Shown here one piece after another: positions 53,667-64,000 of a stretch of 64,000 bases of DNA. The stretch's first letter is position 1. Each line of letters starts with the position of its first letter. Where the stretch lies: NCBI RefSeq assembly GCF_042186555.1, contig NC_133327.1, positions 328,526,300 to 328,590,299 on the forward strand, in the 5' to 3' direction. The DNA comes from Aquarana catesbeiana. Lineage: Eukaryota; Chordata; Amphibia; Anura; Ranidae. A program made the translations under genes and the position numbers. The notes below the pieces were generated by a model. The model worked only from the letters and a program-made list of their open reading frames with translations, did no database searches and had not been told where the DNA came from.

Positions 53667-55329
53667 AAGTTACATTTACTGGCCAGATAAGATCACCAGG
53701 TGGAAAAAAGTATTTAAAAAAAAAAAAAAAAAAAACTAATGCAGCTATCACATCTAAGTTACTGGTTTAAAAAAAAAAAAACATTAAACTCCAAATTTTT
53801 GATATAATATTGGTTAAGTTGGGAATTTTTAGAACCTGAGCTGAGAAACCATTTTAAAACCCATCTTTTCCCCTCACTTCAGCTTGTAGAATGACATTGC
53901 TTCCTTTGCACGAACCGTATGGATTGACAGTGTTGTCACCCTACTATACCCTAAAATTCTGATGCATCATAGGCCAGCCTCTGGACTGCCCACCAAACAC
54001 TTCAAAGTCAGCAGATCCTAGGCTCCATTGTTTATCCATTGTCGAGCATTGTCACTAGTGCTTTGGTTGTGTCCCAACCTGGGACCTGAACATTCTCTTT
54101 ACAAGACAATTCTAACGCCTTCCTTTTTTATTTATTTTTTATTTTTTTAAATTGAACAGGAACATTCAATTTTTGGTCATTTTTTATTTAAATATTCCAA
54201 TGTGCATAAAATTATCATTAAAAGCCTAGGCAGTATTTTTTATTTTTGAAATGCAGACCACAGTAATTTTATTATAAAGAAACGCTTTGTTGGCTGAAAA
54301 TCAATTTTAGTTACTTTATCAAAAACTGAAACAAAAATATTTGGCTGGTGTTGCACTTATTCCCCTATTAACTTACACAAGAGGATTGCTCAGTAATTTC
54401 TAGAACTCATTAAATAAAATAAAAAGGCAGTTGTCCCAGTTTAGCTTTTACTTGGAGATCTGTCTTGAAGAGAACTCAAGGTGAAATACCGACTTGGGAT
54501 CCAATTTCCAAGATGCAGCTTTTTACCAAAGATTGGCTACCTCCTCTCTCTAGACAGCTAATTAGTGCCTCTGCTCACATAAAGAGCACCAACAAGGCAA
54601 GTAGGAATAGTAATGAGGAAAACAGCAAGTAGAACTGTAGAGCCTGGAGAGACAAACCTAAAGTCAGTTTTTTTACTTTAGGTCCACACTATGTATGTTT
54701 TATTATATAACTATATGATACCCAGTATCTTATACTATGTAAATCTGTCCAAAAATGTTCATTTAGACCTATACTTTTTGTACGTATTGCAGCTTGATTT
54801 AAAATAATTGCAGTGTTACAAAGTTACCCTATTATCTTTTTCACTTACATTCGATTTTTGGGGGAAATTGAGGGAGAAGTGTGGGAAATGGGTGTCCCCG
54901 GAAGAGCAAGGCTCTGGTAAAGGTTCAAACTATTCTCCAGTCTGTTAAATTAAAGTTGCTGTCTGCACCACTTGATGACCCTTGACAATGATACCAAAAA
55001 CTAATAATCTATATTTTGGGTATTTGGGAGTTCCACTTTAAATTATACCGGTAACAAACCTGGGCAACGGAAGTTAACATTATAGAAACATGTAAAATCA
55101 GAGGATAGAGGTTAATAAATCCGGAGGTATATAGATAGCAAAATGATATGCAATACCTCCCAAAAGCTTCACTGGTGGTGGTCAGTAAGGCTATGCATCG
55201 CATGAATCGCTTTTGAAAAGTAAGGTCACAAGAAAACTAAATCAAAATGAATAGGATCTTTACTTGGCATGCATTTTCAGGCAATAAAATGTATGTGTTT
55301 TTAATGCAGGAAAAAGTATGACTGGTCCC
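53667..55329. other. Unassigned region
   Basis: A homopolymers at 53717-53735 and 53768-53781. The segment 53800-54680 looks non-repetitive by eye; no exon-like frame with splice sites stands out. Confidence 0.4.
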
Positions 55330-55337
55330 CAAGCAAC

Positions 55338-55640
55338 CAGTGTTAATTTAGTCAACTAAAACATTTTAGTCGACTAAATGAATACTATCTTAGTCGACTA
55401 AAATACGACTAAAACTAAAACAATTGAGATGATTAAAATACGACTAAGACTATAAAAGCCATTTTAGTCAAAAGACTAAAATGAGATTAAAAATAAAATG
55501 CCATTTTAGTCAAAAGACTAAAACTAAATTGCAATTACTGAAATGTACTGGAGATTTTAGTCGACTAAAACAATTGCAGAAGACTAAAATGGGACTAAAA
55601 CTAAAATGCCATTTTAGTCCTAAGACTAAAACTAACACTG
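55338..55640. mobile_element. hAT MITE made of TTTTAGTCGACTAAAA words, perfect 8-bp duplication
   Basis: Ends CAGTGTTAATTTAGTC and GACTAAAACTAACACTG. Flanking 8-mer CAAGCAAC is identical at 55330-55337 and 55641-55648. The interior consists of repeated ATTTTAGTC and GACTAAAA motifs in both orientations. Confidence 0.92.
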
Positions 55641-55648
55641 CAAGCAAC

Positions 55649-56028
55649 CTATATGCAATTGAAAAATCTCTGACCTACAGGCACATATTCATTTCAGGGC
55701 ATGCTGGGTGACCTTTCTTTCTAGCCTGTGATTCACTATGCGGGGTATCGAATGGAAAAAAAACAGCAGGCCAGCCAACACTGTCTTAGGAAATTTAATG
55801 AAGGTCTAGGGAACAGCTGTTGTTTTACGAAGTACACTTGTGAGATTATTGCACAGCCATGCAGAAATCATTCCTCTTGTGTGACAAGTTGACGCTGTAT
55901 AGTTACCTTTTAATCGGCTGAAGCTTGTCGAACATCTGCAGACAGACCACTGCTTCCAGACAGAGCAAGGGTCATTCTCTACAGCATGCTGGGAAGGAGT
56001 AAGCTTTTCTATTCAAGTCATAAGCTTC
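55649..56028. other. Unassigned spacer
   Basis: No gene or element border seen. Confidence 0.4.
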
Positions 56029-56036
56029 CCATAGAA

Positions 56037-56414
56037 CAGCGGTCCCCAACCTTTTCGACACCAGGGACCAGTATAGTTGGAGACCATTTTTCCAGAGCCC
56101 GGGGGGTAGTATTCAGTCAGCCCACAGCTGTGCCACAGTGTCCTCAGTTCCCCTTCACATCACAGCGCAGTTACATTACAGTGCAGTCCCCTTTAAATTA
56201 ATGTAACAGGAACTGCACTGCAGAGGGGCACTGTAATGACAATGACCTGGCCAGGCAGGAGATGTAGGAGAGGATACACAGGTTAAGTGGTACAGCTGCA
56301 CAGCAGGAGGTGAGTGGCGCAGTCTTAGATAGTCCTGTCCGGACCACAGTCTCCGCTCACCTCCTGCCATGTGACCCAGTCATCAAAAGGCCACGGACGT
56401 GTCGGGGATCCCTG
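56037..56414. mobile_element. hAT (Charlie-like) non-autonomous element, CAGCGGTCCCCAACC ends
   Basis: Left end CAGCGGTCCCCAACCTTTTC and right end GTCGGGGATCCCTG; flanking 8-mers CCATAGAA and CTATAGAT agree at six positions. The left end matches a sequence class common in vertebrate hAT-Charlie elements. Confidence 0.8.
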
Positions 56415-56606
56415 CTATAGATGACAAATTGTTAGACTTTGCACAACCTTTATTTTGATGCATCTGAAATGTATATAGCCTTTATTTATCAAAAAAAACA
56501 AAACAAAAACCTGTTGCTGTACCTGCTTGTGTAACTGCAGTGTGAGCTGGAGTTTAGCTTTAATTTGTCAATTTGTAAGATGTACAAGCAGGTTTAGATA
56601 CACTAA

Positions 56607-57714
56607 TGCCTCGTACACACGAGCGGACTTTCCAGCAGACTTGGTCCGACGGTCTTTCCGCCTGACTTTCCGGCGGACTACCTGAACGGACGGACTTGCC
56701 TACACACGACCGGACTTTCCGATGGACTTTCGCCGGAGTTACGGCGGACTTTCAGAATGAACGGACTTGCCCACACACGGCCAAGTCCGTTCATTTTGAA
56801 TGCGACTCGGGTACAACGGAACTAGAAAAGGATTGACACCTTGCGAGCCCCGTCGCGGGGCATACCAGGCCCTTAAGTCTGGTATGGATTATAAAGGGAA
56901 CCCCCTACGCCGAAAAAACGTTGTGGGGTCCCTCCTAAAATACATACCAGACCCCGATCCGAGCACGCAGCCCAGCCGGTCAGGAAAGGAAGTGGGGAGG
57001 AGTGAGTGCCCCCCCTCCTGAACCGTACCAGGCCGCATGCCCTCAACATGGGGGGTCGGTGCTTTGGGGGAGGGGGGTGCCCTGCAGCCCCCCCACCCCA
57101 AAGCACCTTGTCCCCATGTTGATGAGGTCAAGGGCCTCTTCCCGACAACCCTGGCCATTGGTTGTCGGGGTCTGCGGGCGGGGGGCTTATCGGAATCCGG
57201 GAGCCCCCTATAATAAGAGGGCCCACTACCCATTCACCTAGGGAAAAAGTGTCAATAATAAAACACACTACACAGGTTTTTAAAATAATTTATTAGACAG
57301 CTCCGGGGGGGGGGGTCTTCCTTCGGCTTCGGGGGTCTTCTTCCAGCTTCGGGGGTCCCTCCGGTTCCTCTTTTCCCGGCGTCCGGTTGGTTCTTCTCCG
57401 CTCTCTCTGGCCTCTTCTCCCGGTGTTCCAGTTCTTCTGCTGGCTCCTCCGCTGTCTTCATGCCGCTCTTTTTTTGCCAGCGAAGGCCCGGACTTCTGGC
57501 TTCTTCCCTCTTCTCTTCTCCAGATGTTGACACGACGGTCTCTCCGGCTGGACTGCTCTCTGAGCGCTCTGCTCTGACTTATATAGGCGGAGACCCCGCC
57601 CCCTTATGCCGTCACAGTCCCTGGGCATGCTGGGACTGTGACGTTTTAGGGGGCGTGGTCACTGGGTGATGCCGGACCAAGTATGCCGGAAAGTCCGCTC
57701 GTGTGTACGCGGCA
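56607..57714. mobile_element. Harbinger-like element, TGCCTCGTACACACGAGCGG ends, perfect TAA duplication
   Basis: Ends TGCCTCGTACACACGAGCGG and CGCTCGTGTGTACGCGGCA, flanked by TAA (56604-56606 and 57715-57717). The outer 200 bases are built of GGACTTTCC and CGGACTT words. The 1.1 kb interior is unusually GC- and CpG-rich and holds no recognised transposase. Confidence 0.82.
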
Positions 57715-58226
57715 TAACAATCCCCTCCCCGCAGATTACCAATGGTCCTGTCCAAAGGTGCCCCTGTGCTTCCTCCAAAGTGGGGGCACTCTAATACAGG
57801 AGGTGTGTTACTGGCCAGATCATCAGGTGAAAAATGAGGGGAAAGAAACTTAAAGTAGAACTAGAGTCAGAACTTATTTTTTTTTCATTTTAGAGCAAGT
57901 GAGTTGGTAACCCCTGTCAGATTTGTATTTATTTTAATTTTTTTCCGCCATCTGTGTCCCATTGCGGAGATTTTACTTCACTTCCTGTCTCATAGCCAAA
58001 CAGGAAGTGAGGAAATCCCTGCAAATTAGGGGAATTCCTTGGGGGCCCCCCAGGTCACTAGAACTAGTGTCCCTATTGGAAGATTTCCCTTCTATTACTT
58101 TCCTCAGGACAACAACATTTGGGATTTTCATTTACTTTCACTTTTTAATCATAATGGTAAACAGGACAAATTGAGAGGGGTAATCTCCCTAATGGAGACA
58201 CAGACAGCAATAAAAACTGGCAAAAA

Positions 58227-59216
58227 CGTAGATTAAGTACTACGTGCTAAAATTGATAAAATCCAAAAATAGACAAATGTCCTAAAACGATAAATGTATG
58301 ATGGACGGAGAGTGAAGACCAGTGCTGGATTCCCTCTAACACTGTGCAAATGAGGGCAATATATGCAGTGACTTTTCCTCTTTTGTGCAATAACACCTCA
58401 GTGTAGGGTGGGCCCCTTACCTTACAGCTGTAAGGTAACAGCGAATGCAGATAACAGTGAAGATCCTGGATGGTAAGATGAATCACGTTATGGGCTTTTT
58501 ATAGATGGCATGTAATGGAAATCATCTAGGGGGCCTCTTGATCCCGATGGGTGGTTCTCAATACAGTACTATATGCAAACTTCTTTTGTCCCGGTAGACG
58601 CTCGATGGCATACCTCCCAGATTGGTCCGTATATGATATGGAGCAAAAAGGGATTCCAAATAGTGTAGTATCTAAAACTAGATACTTTATTATAGAAACA
58701 GCTGTGGTACTCACATCACAAAGGTAAGAGCTATTCACTACGAACGGCGAGCTCGCACGCAGACGTCCCTTCCAGTGCCTGTCTGTCCCAATCCGTAGCG
58801 CCACGCCCAAGTGACTTCATCAGGGATCCAGCAGTGGTCTTCCATCACCTTACATCATACATTTATCGTTTTAGGATGTTTGTCTATTTTTGGATTTTAT
58901 CACGTTTACATTGTCACTTATAGCACTTAGTATTTTCTTTATCTACGTCTTTTGCAATTTTTTTATTTGATATATTTTTGGACTTAATCACCTTTTTATA
59001 TTGTCACTTCACGCAGCACTTTACCTATGTTTTTGCAATTCCCTATTGCTATACTGTTATTATATTGTACCTGATTATCACTCACAGCGCAGCACCATTC
59101 ACTTTATACATTTTTTTTTTTTTTTTTGTGGTTATGGATTTACCATTTTGGTGTTTGCAGCAGCCAGTGGCTTATTTTTCTTTCTCTGGTAACGCAGGAA
59201 TATCTTTACTTTTTAT
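58227..59216 (-). mobile_element. Retroelement-like insertion with 16-bp duplication, inverted arms and hairpin motif
   Basis: Flanked by identical TAAAAACTGGCAAAAA at 58211-58226 and 59217-59232. Inverted arms lie at about 58254-58303 and 58853-58902 (ATAAATGTATGATG and complement; AAAATCCAAAAATAGACAAA and complement). Between them, on the minus strand, sits the hairpin CCTGATGAAGTCAC...GTGGCGCTACGG. A T-rich tail with CAGCGCAGCACC follows to 59216. A long perfect duplication suits target-primed reverse transcription. No protein is encoded. Strand is assigned from the hairpin and is tentative. Confidence 0.7.
58786..58826 (-). ncRNA. Hairpin motif, second copy
   Basis: CCTGATGAAGTCAC, loop, GTGGC, GCTACGG on the minus strand. 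GTCAC pairs with GTGGC (one G-U pair). GAAA is replaced by GCTA, so a hammerhead-type core would be inactive. Confidence 0.35.
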
Positions 59217-59291
59217 TAAAAACTGGCAAAAATCCCTCTCCCCTCTATCTAAAGCAAAAAAAAAAGTTTTGCCTTTTTAGTTATACTTTAA

Positions 59292-59732
59292 AAAAAAAAA
59301 ATGAATGCAGCCACCGCATCTAAGGATTGGAAAAGCTGCAATGTATTTTTGGGTTTAACACCGCTTAAAGTATTTAAAGTATTTATGTATTACAAGCAGT
59401 AAAATTTAAAGCCAGCCATCCCCATGCTCCCTAACTGCATGTACTGTTCGATAATTAATTTTCTAGCAGCTTTTAAAAACTCCTACTTTTATGTTTGCAT
59501 TAGAGGGCTGGCAGGCTGAAAATATTTGCTCTCATAGAAAATAGCTGAGATTTTGTGCCTCTGTAAATTTTGATGACAAATTTCTCCACAATGCCTAAAC
59601 TTTGAATGGGGGCTTTAAAGTGCTTATATTGTGAGTTCAGAATATGTAAATGCCTAAAGAGGAGCTCCAGTCTAGAAGTGGTAAAAAAAAAAAATGAAGT
59701 CCGTAGCTACAAATACTGTAGCTGCTGACTAA
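59292..59732. other. Unassigned spacer
   Basis: No gene or element border. Confidence 0.4.
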
Positions 59733-59734
59733 TA

Positions 59735-60403
59735 TAGTGATACCTCGGTTCGTGAACAGAAGAGTTCACAAAAATGTGCTTCTGTATGCGAACTCGGCTT
59801 CGGTACACAACCTGCGGCCATCTTCACTGCACTGACACGTGGTCGCAATTTCCTGTAGGTGAGATTGCGGTCACGGAGAGACACTGAAAGTGTACTGTGA
59901 TGACACTTACAGTATTGAGAAGCTTTTTGGTGTGCTTTTAAGCACATACTGTACAGTACTGTGCACACTTGCTGTAAAGCCCTTCTTTTTTTGTGTGTGC
60001 TTTTTATCACATACTGTACTGTACCGGACATTCAGTATGGCTCCAAAGAAAATTCAAAGCAAGCATGGTGGTAGGAAGAAAGTGTGGAGCAATAATAAGA
60101 CAAAGAAGAGAGGAAATCCCTGAAGGAGATCTCCCCAATGTCCTTATAGAGGGGGACTTTCCTCCGAACAATTACCGCCTTCCTCCACACCAGAAGTCAT
60201 ATCAAGCAAAGTTGGTGTTCCCTCTCTTCATACTGTACTGTACTTTGCTTCATATTTTTGTAGTTCAAAAACAAATAGTTTAGAACGGATTAATCTGATT
60301 TACATTGAACCCTATTGGAAAATTTTGCCTCGGTTCACGACCAATTCAGTTCACGACTAGAGTCGTGGAACGAATTAAGTTAGTGAACGGAGGTATCACT
60401 GTA
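59735..60403 (+). mobile_element. pogo/Tigger-type element, internally deleted
   Basis: Ends TAGTGATACCTCGGTTCG and CGGAGGTATCACTGTA with TA on both flanks. Inside, CACTGTACAGTACTG-type repeats flank a frame starting MAPKKIQSKHGGRKK at 60038, similar to the start of pogo/Tigger transposases. It stops after 28 residues, and the DNA-binding and catalytic domains are missing. Confidence 0.72.
60038..60123 (+). pseudogene. Transposase N-terminal remnant (pogo/Tigger type)
   Basis: Twenty-eight codons from ATG to TGA, rich in Lys and Arg. The opening MAPKK followed by a basic Gly-containing stretch is shared with pogo/Tigger transposases. Too short to act; supported mainly by its position inside matching TA-flanked inverted ends. 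Confidence 0.45.
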
Positions 60404-61345
60404 TAAGGACGCTTACCTGTCCAGGGATCCCATGATGTCGCCACCCTGAGCCAATTCGTCAATTGGCTTGGGGTGCAGGCGCCGGCATTGTAAGGGAAAC
60501 CGGCAGGGAAGTCTTCAGGCTTCACAGCCGGTTTCCTAATGAGCAAACGCCCAGCGTCCTGCCGCCTTCTAGGACCTGTGTGTTCCAGAAGGCAGCGGGG
60601 AGAGGGAGGGGCTGGAAATGCTTGGAGATCACTGCAACGATCGTACCCAGAAGTGGGTAACTGTCAAACCCAGGTACCTGCCCCCCCCAAAAAAAGCAAA
60701 TGTGAAGGGGTGGGGTTGTGGTGTGAATAAGCCTATTGGGTGGAGCTCCGCTATGTTTGTGTGGTGCTTTACACTCTAGACGGAACACGATTTATCCCTT
60801 TGAACCGGTGGATGTAAATGGATTATTTCCATTCACATCTGCCACAAAAAGAAATGGAAAACCTTTGCATCCGCAGGTTTTTAAGGGCCTGAGCAGGATG
60901 GATCGGATGAACACTGATGTAAACCAGTGCATATCTGCTCATGTCCACCCACTCAGACTGCATGGAACAGTTTTTTTTTTCCCTCAGTCACAGTGACATC
61001 CATCCTGTCCTGATCTGACTCCACAGGGAATATGTTAACAAAACGGGGCCTTAGGGTGAAAAGCCAGGCACAGGTTCACTTTAAATAGATTTTAATTTTC
61101 TATTTTAGTTAGTATAATGACAGAATACTGCAATCACTCTGCTAAAGATCGCTGCCTCTGTTTATCATTTGGTTTCATATATAATTTAGGGAAGGCTGTT
61201 TCCTTACAAACAAAGCATAACTTCTTAGAGAATAATTCATCTCAGCTAGTCTGCCAATGGTGATTCGTGCTCTATTAACATTCACTATACTGAAATATTG
61301 ATTCTCAACCTAGTATCTTAATGAAATGCCATGGTGTTGATATGC
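60404..61345. other. Unassigned repeat-like region
   Basis: The segment 60410-60740 is GC-rich (GCGCCGGCATTG, GTGTGTTCCAGAAGG) and resembles a dispersed frog repeat, but no borders were found. Confidence 0.4.
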
Positions 61346-61349
61346 TTGA

Positions 61350-61880
61350 AGGGTAACTCCACTTTTGTGGGAAAAATTGGCAAAATTTAGCATAAACAAT
61401 TGTGACACAAGTCTTTTTGTAATGAAAGGGTATTAAAAAATGTATCTTTTTGTTTTTCAATCTGCAGCATTGTAATTTTATGTAAAATGCAATATGGCAA
61501 CCTGGAGGCATGCAATGCACAGATTGTGTACAGCATGCCCCCCATAAGTGTTGTTTCCTGCTTGTGTGATTAGCTTACTGATTTTTTTTTTTCCCAGACG
61601 TCTGCACTAAATTATAAATCAGATTTTGGGCATTCCCTGCAACAAAAAGGGATGCAGAACCCGACAACTTCCTGGGAGCCCTGCAGGTGCAGCAGCTGAC
61701 TGATGATTATAACACCACTCCCATACAGATTCACTTTGCACATGAACACAAACAGCCATTTCTTCTGAATCGCTAACAAAAAGTACGAATCTGCAAAAAA
61801 ATTGTTAAAATCCATGCAATGTACACCACCCATAGGGGAATGTTTCAGGGTTTTTTTCACAACAAAAGTGAACTTACTCT
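61350..61880. mobile_element. Palindromic TTAA-type element, AGGGTAACTCCACTTTTGTG ends
   Basis: Left AGGGTAACTCCACTTTTGTG and right CACAACAAAAGTGAACTTACT are complementary with a few differences. Right flank TTAA (61881-61884); left flank TTGA, likely a mutated TTAA. Confidence 0.68.
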
Positions 61881-61884
61881 TTAA

Positions 61885-62614
61885 AGTGGAACTGAAGAGG
61901 CAAAACTTCTTTTTTTTTTTTCTTTTTTTTTTGTGCTGCAGGTGTGAATGAGCCCTAAAATAATTAAATGTTGCAATACAAAAATATATCAATAATTATG
62001 ACAGCACTATAGCCTAATGAATGCAAAACATTAGCTGAGGTGTGCAAAATTCAAGTTAAGCAAATTGCAATGAAAGCTCTTCCAATTTTGTATTTTACAA
62101 CCTCTGAAGCTGCACTAAAACAACATTAATTTGTGTTGTACCTCTACAATGCTCCACAGAAATATGACGACCTGACAAAATGGCAGATGTAAAGTATATG
62201 GAAAGCCAAAGCAGTTAAATCAGACCTTCACCCATAAATATGACTCCCTTCTCTGACTTCATCCCCTCCCTCTAACAGTTGTAGCGGGAGGGGGGGGGAG
62301 AATAAACAATTTTTGTTTAGAACTTCCTGCATTCTCTCCTAGGGAAGGATGTATGCAGCGTGATCTCACACATGCAAAGACATGTAGGACCTGACAGGAC
62401 CATGTGGCTTGTCTTCACATGCACTGAGTTGTATGAAACCCCTGTGCATGCGCAGACACTCTGTGGGTCCCTGCTAAGTCTATGGGACCTGGCAGAACCA
62501 CCGATGTATGAGATGTAGATACTGTTCCAGGTTGGTCTGATGTATGGTCTTCCACGCTATCCCCAGTCCATCAGGTGCAATACCCATCTCCTCAGCTGAA
62601 ACCCAAGATGCAGT
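61885..62614. other. Unassigned region
   Basis: No gene recognised. A G-run lies at 62288-62299. Confidence 0.4.
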
Positions 62615-62660
62615 CCTGAGTAAGTGCTAAACTAGCATGAAACATGTAGACTCTTCTATG
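62615..62660 (+). ncRNA. Hairpin motif, third copy
   Basis: CCTGAGTAAGTGCTA, loop AAC, TAGCATGAAACATG. TGCTA pairs with TAGCA. A second short stem follows (TAGA...TCTA). The order CTGAG, AAG, stem, GAAACNTG parallels 22941 and 58826. A perfect inverted repeat, GTACTTTTGCG/CGCAAAAGTAC, lies shortly downstream (62719-62754). Confidence 0.3.
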
Positions 62661-62954
62661 CACTCCCTGTTTTTTCTTTGCCTGTATATATGCTTTTATA
62701 TGGATATCAATACAGTGGTACTTTTGCGGAGTGCTCTGCCTTCGCAAAAGTACGACCTTCCAAAGTATCTTGCCTAGGCATGAGATGTTGGGCCAAGATG
62801 GTGGCACAGGAGGACAACACTGGACTCTATGGACTAGTAAATAATGTATATTTTAAAATTAACATACAGGTACAAGTGACAGAGACTAAAATAGCTAGGT
62901 AGGGATGACATTCCTCTTTGAGTGTGTGATGGAAACCTACTCAAAGGTGACTAA

Positions 62955-63240
62955 AGGCAGTCATACATGTATTGAAATTTGGCCAGTTCAGCAGGGACCG
63001 GTCAAGTTTTGATCCATGTAGCGGCAGCCTGGTTTGTACACATGATCTACTGATCAACTTTTGTGCAACCAGCCTGTCTGTTTTTCCCAATCGATCAGTG
63101 ACACCAGCTATAGCCGGCAGCACTGATCACTGTATTGCCCTGCTTTCAGAATACAAGATCACAGTGGGAAGGGTCCCCCCATCCACGTCGTGTATGTGGC
63201 TGTGGGAATCCAGTCATTTTATTTTACATTCAACCTGCTG
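62955..63240. repeat. Degraded MITE-like repeat related to 49501-49710
   Basis: Contains GTGCAACCAGCCTG and CACTGATCACTGTATT blocks and an internal GGCTATAGC/GCTATAGCC-like symmetry. Borders uncertain. Confidence 0.4.
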
Positions 63241-63384
63241 ATTGAATGGAAAAAAAATATGGGCTGCCTAAGACACAGCTTTTACATAGCCCACAAATGT
63301 CCCTTATTTAGAGGAACCATCCAACTTTTTAGAACCAAATCATTCTGTCGCTTTTTCCACAGCAGTTATCCTTCTTGATGATGT

Positions 63385-64000
63385 AGTGGTACCCCCATAG
63401 GGGCAGCTGAGTGTAGTGGTCCGTCTGTAAGCCTGCCCAACCAGGCACACTATTTCAAGCATCCAGAGACCTGAAACGGTCCTTGCACTTGTTTTTGTAT
63501 TTTTGAGGAGTATTAAACTTGGCTAGGGTAAGGGAGTATGGGATGCCCACTTGATTGAAATTTAATTTACACAGGACTTAACGTATATACTCCTCTGTAA
63601 TATACACCTCACTTCTTTCCAGCACATCACTTACTCGCACTTCTCAGACCAACTTGCACTGATTTGTAGGCATGGCACTGACTCCACCAGGCCTAAGGTG
63701 AATGCCTTTTGCAGGCAGGGACTGCGGGCCCCTTTAGTGTAGCAAAAAATGGTAGGTAGTCCCAGTGCTAGCTGTCTATGTGGCTACTGCTCCCAGTACC
63801 ACCTATTCAGGCCCTGACAGCCCTTCTGGCTGCAGATGCCTCTCTCTACTGCCTGTGCCACCACAGTCCTCTCCTCTGGCACTGCACTCTCCCAGTCCTC
63901 TCAGGCGTGCCTCCCCAGTCCTCTCCTGACTGTGTCACTCACCAGCCCTCTTGGCTGCAACCTGTTCCTCCCTGGAAACTTGCTTGGAAGCGACCTGTTC
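63385..64000. repeat. Dispersed repeat shared with 28670-29640 (open at window end)
   Basis: Starts near GTAGTGGTACCCCCATAGGG and contains CCAGGCACACTATTTCAAGC, GTATGGGATGCCCAC, GGGACTGCGGGCCCC and TTCTGGCTGCAG in the same order as the 28.7 kb copy. The class is unresolved; an LTR is possible. Confidence 0.5.

Larger units (their letters stand above)
57854..59287. mobile_element. TTAA-type element, AGTATAACTAAAGG family, with 1-kb insertion
   Basis: Starts AGTAGAACTAGAG after TTAA (57850-57853) and ends GTTTTGCCTTTTTAGTTATACT before TTAA (59288-59291). Minus the insertion at 58227-59216 it is about 0.44 kb, the same size as the copies at 39137 and 44265. Confidence 0.75.
37110..64000 (+). 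other. nt5e intron 1 (inferred, open at the window end)
   Basis: Begins at the splice donor GTAAGTGG (37110). No exon 2 was recognised in the next 26.9 kb, so the stretch is treated as intron filled with repeats, listed separately. If an unrecognised short exon exists, this call would shrink. Confidence 0.6.

Overview
The window is vertebrate nuclear DNA, most likely from an anuran amphibian and probably a true frog (Ranidae). It is AT-rich, intron-like and saturated with transposable elements. The mixture points to an amphibian: L1- and Tx1-type LINEs, DIRS tyrosine-recombinase retrotransposons, Tc1 and pogo/Tigger relics, V-SINEs, and dense short hAT, Harbinger-like and TTAA-inserting elements. 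The single host coding segment, at 36786-37109, is exon 1 of a 5'-nucleotidase gene (nt5e, CD73). It encodes a signal peptide, the first metal-binding residues and the first disulfide pair, and ends in a consensus splice donor. I found no exon 2 in the remaining 26.9 kb, so 37110-64000 is read as intron 1 and 1-36785 as upstream flank. I saw no host RNA genes, CRISPR arrays or bacterial-style operons.

Layout. 1-2.2 kb: 3' half of an L1-type LINE with an unbroken reading frame. 2.9-5.3 kb: broken Tx1-type LINE on the minus strand. 5.6-13.8 kb: small DNA elements, two V-SINE copies, an old L1-like 3' end and a tandem duplication. 14.2-16.6 kb: a CGAAT-rich palindromic element, a piggyBac derivative with intact TTAA duplications and a palindromic MITE. 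16.6-21.5 kb: a decayed DIRS element with inverted terminal repeats. 22.4-25.6 kb: a hAT MITE, a retroelement-like unit with inverted arms, and a TTAA element holding three later insertions. 27.3-33.8 kb: dispersed frog repeats. 33.86-35.08 kb: a nearly perfect 1.1 kb palindrome flanked by a 14-bp duplication and inserted into another element. 35.5-36.6 kb: a three-level nest of elements ending about 200 bp before the nt5e start codon. 37-64 kb: intron 1, with nested MITEs, Harbinger-like elements of about 1 kb, two dead Tc1 transposons, a second DIRS fragment, a four-unit tandem repeat, hAT MITEs, a retroelement-like insertion with a 16-bp duplication, and a pogo relic.

Apart from nt5e, nothing here looks like cooperating host genes. 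The interesting biology is transposition. Many insertions can be dated relative to one another from exact target-site duplications. Three loci share a hairpin signature (CTGAnGAAG, stem, GAAACG) in elements that also show inverted arms or long duplications, which suggests one non-canonical retroelement lineage. The near-identical palindrome may be a recent product of the same or a similar mechanism. All family names rest on motif recognition, terminal sequences and duplications read by eye; no database search was possible.
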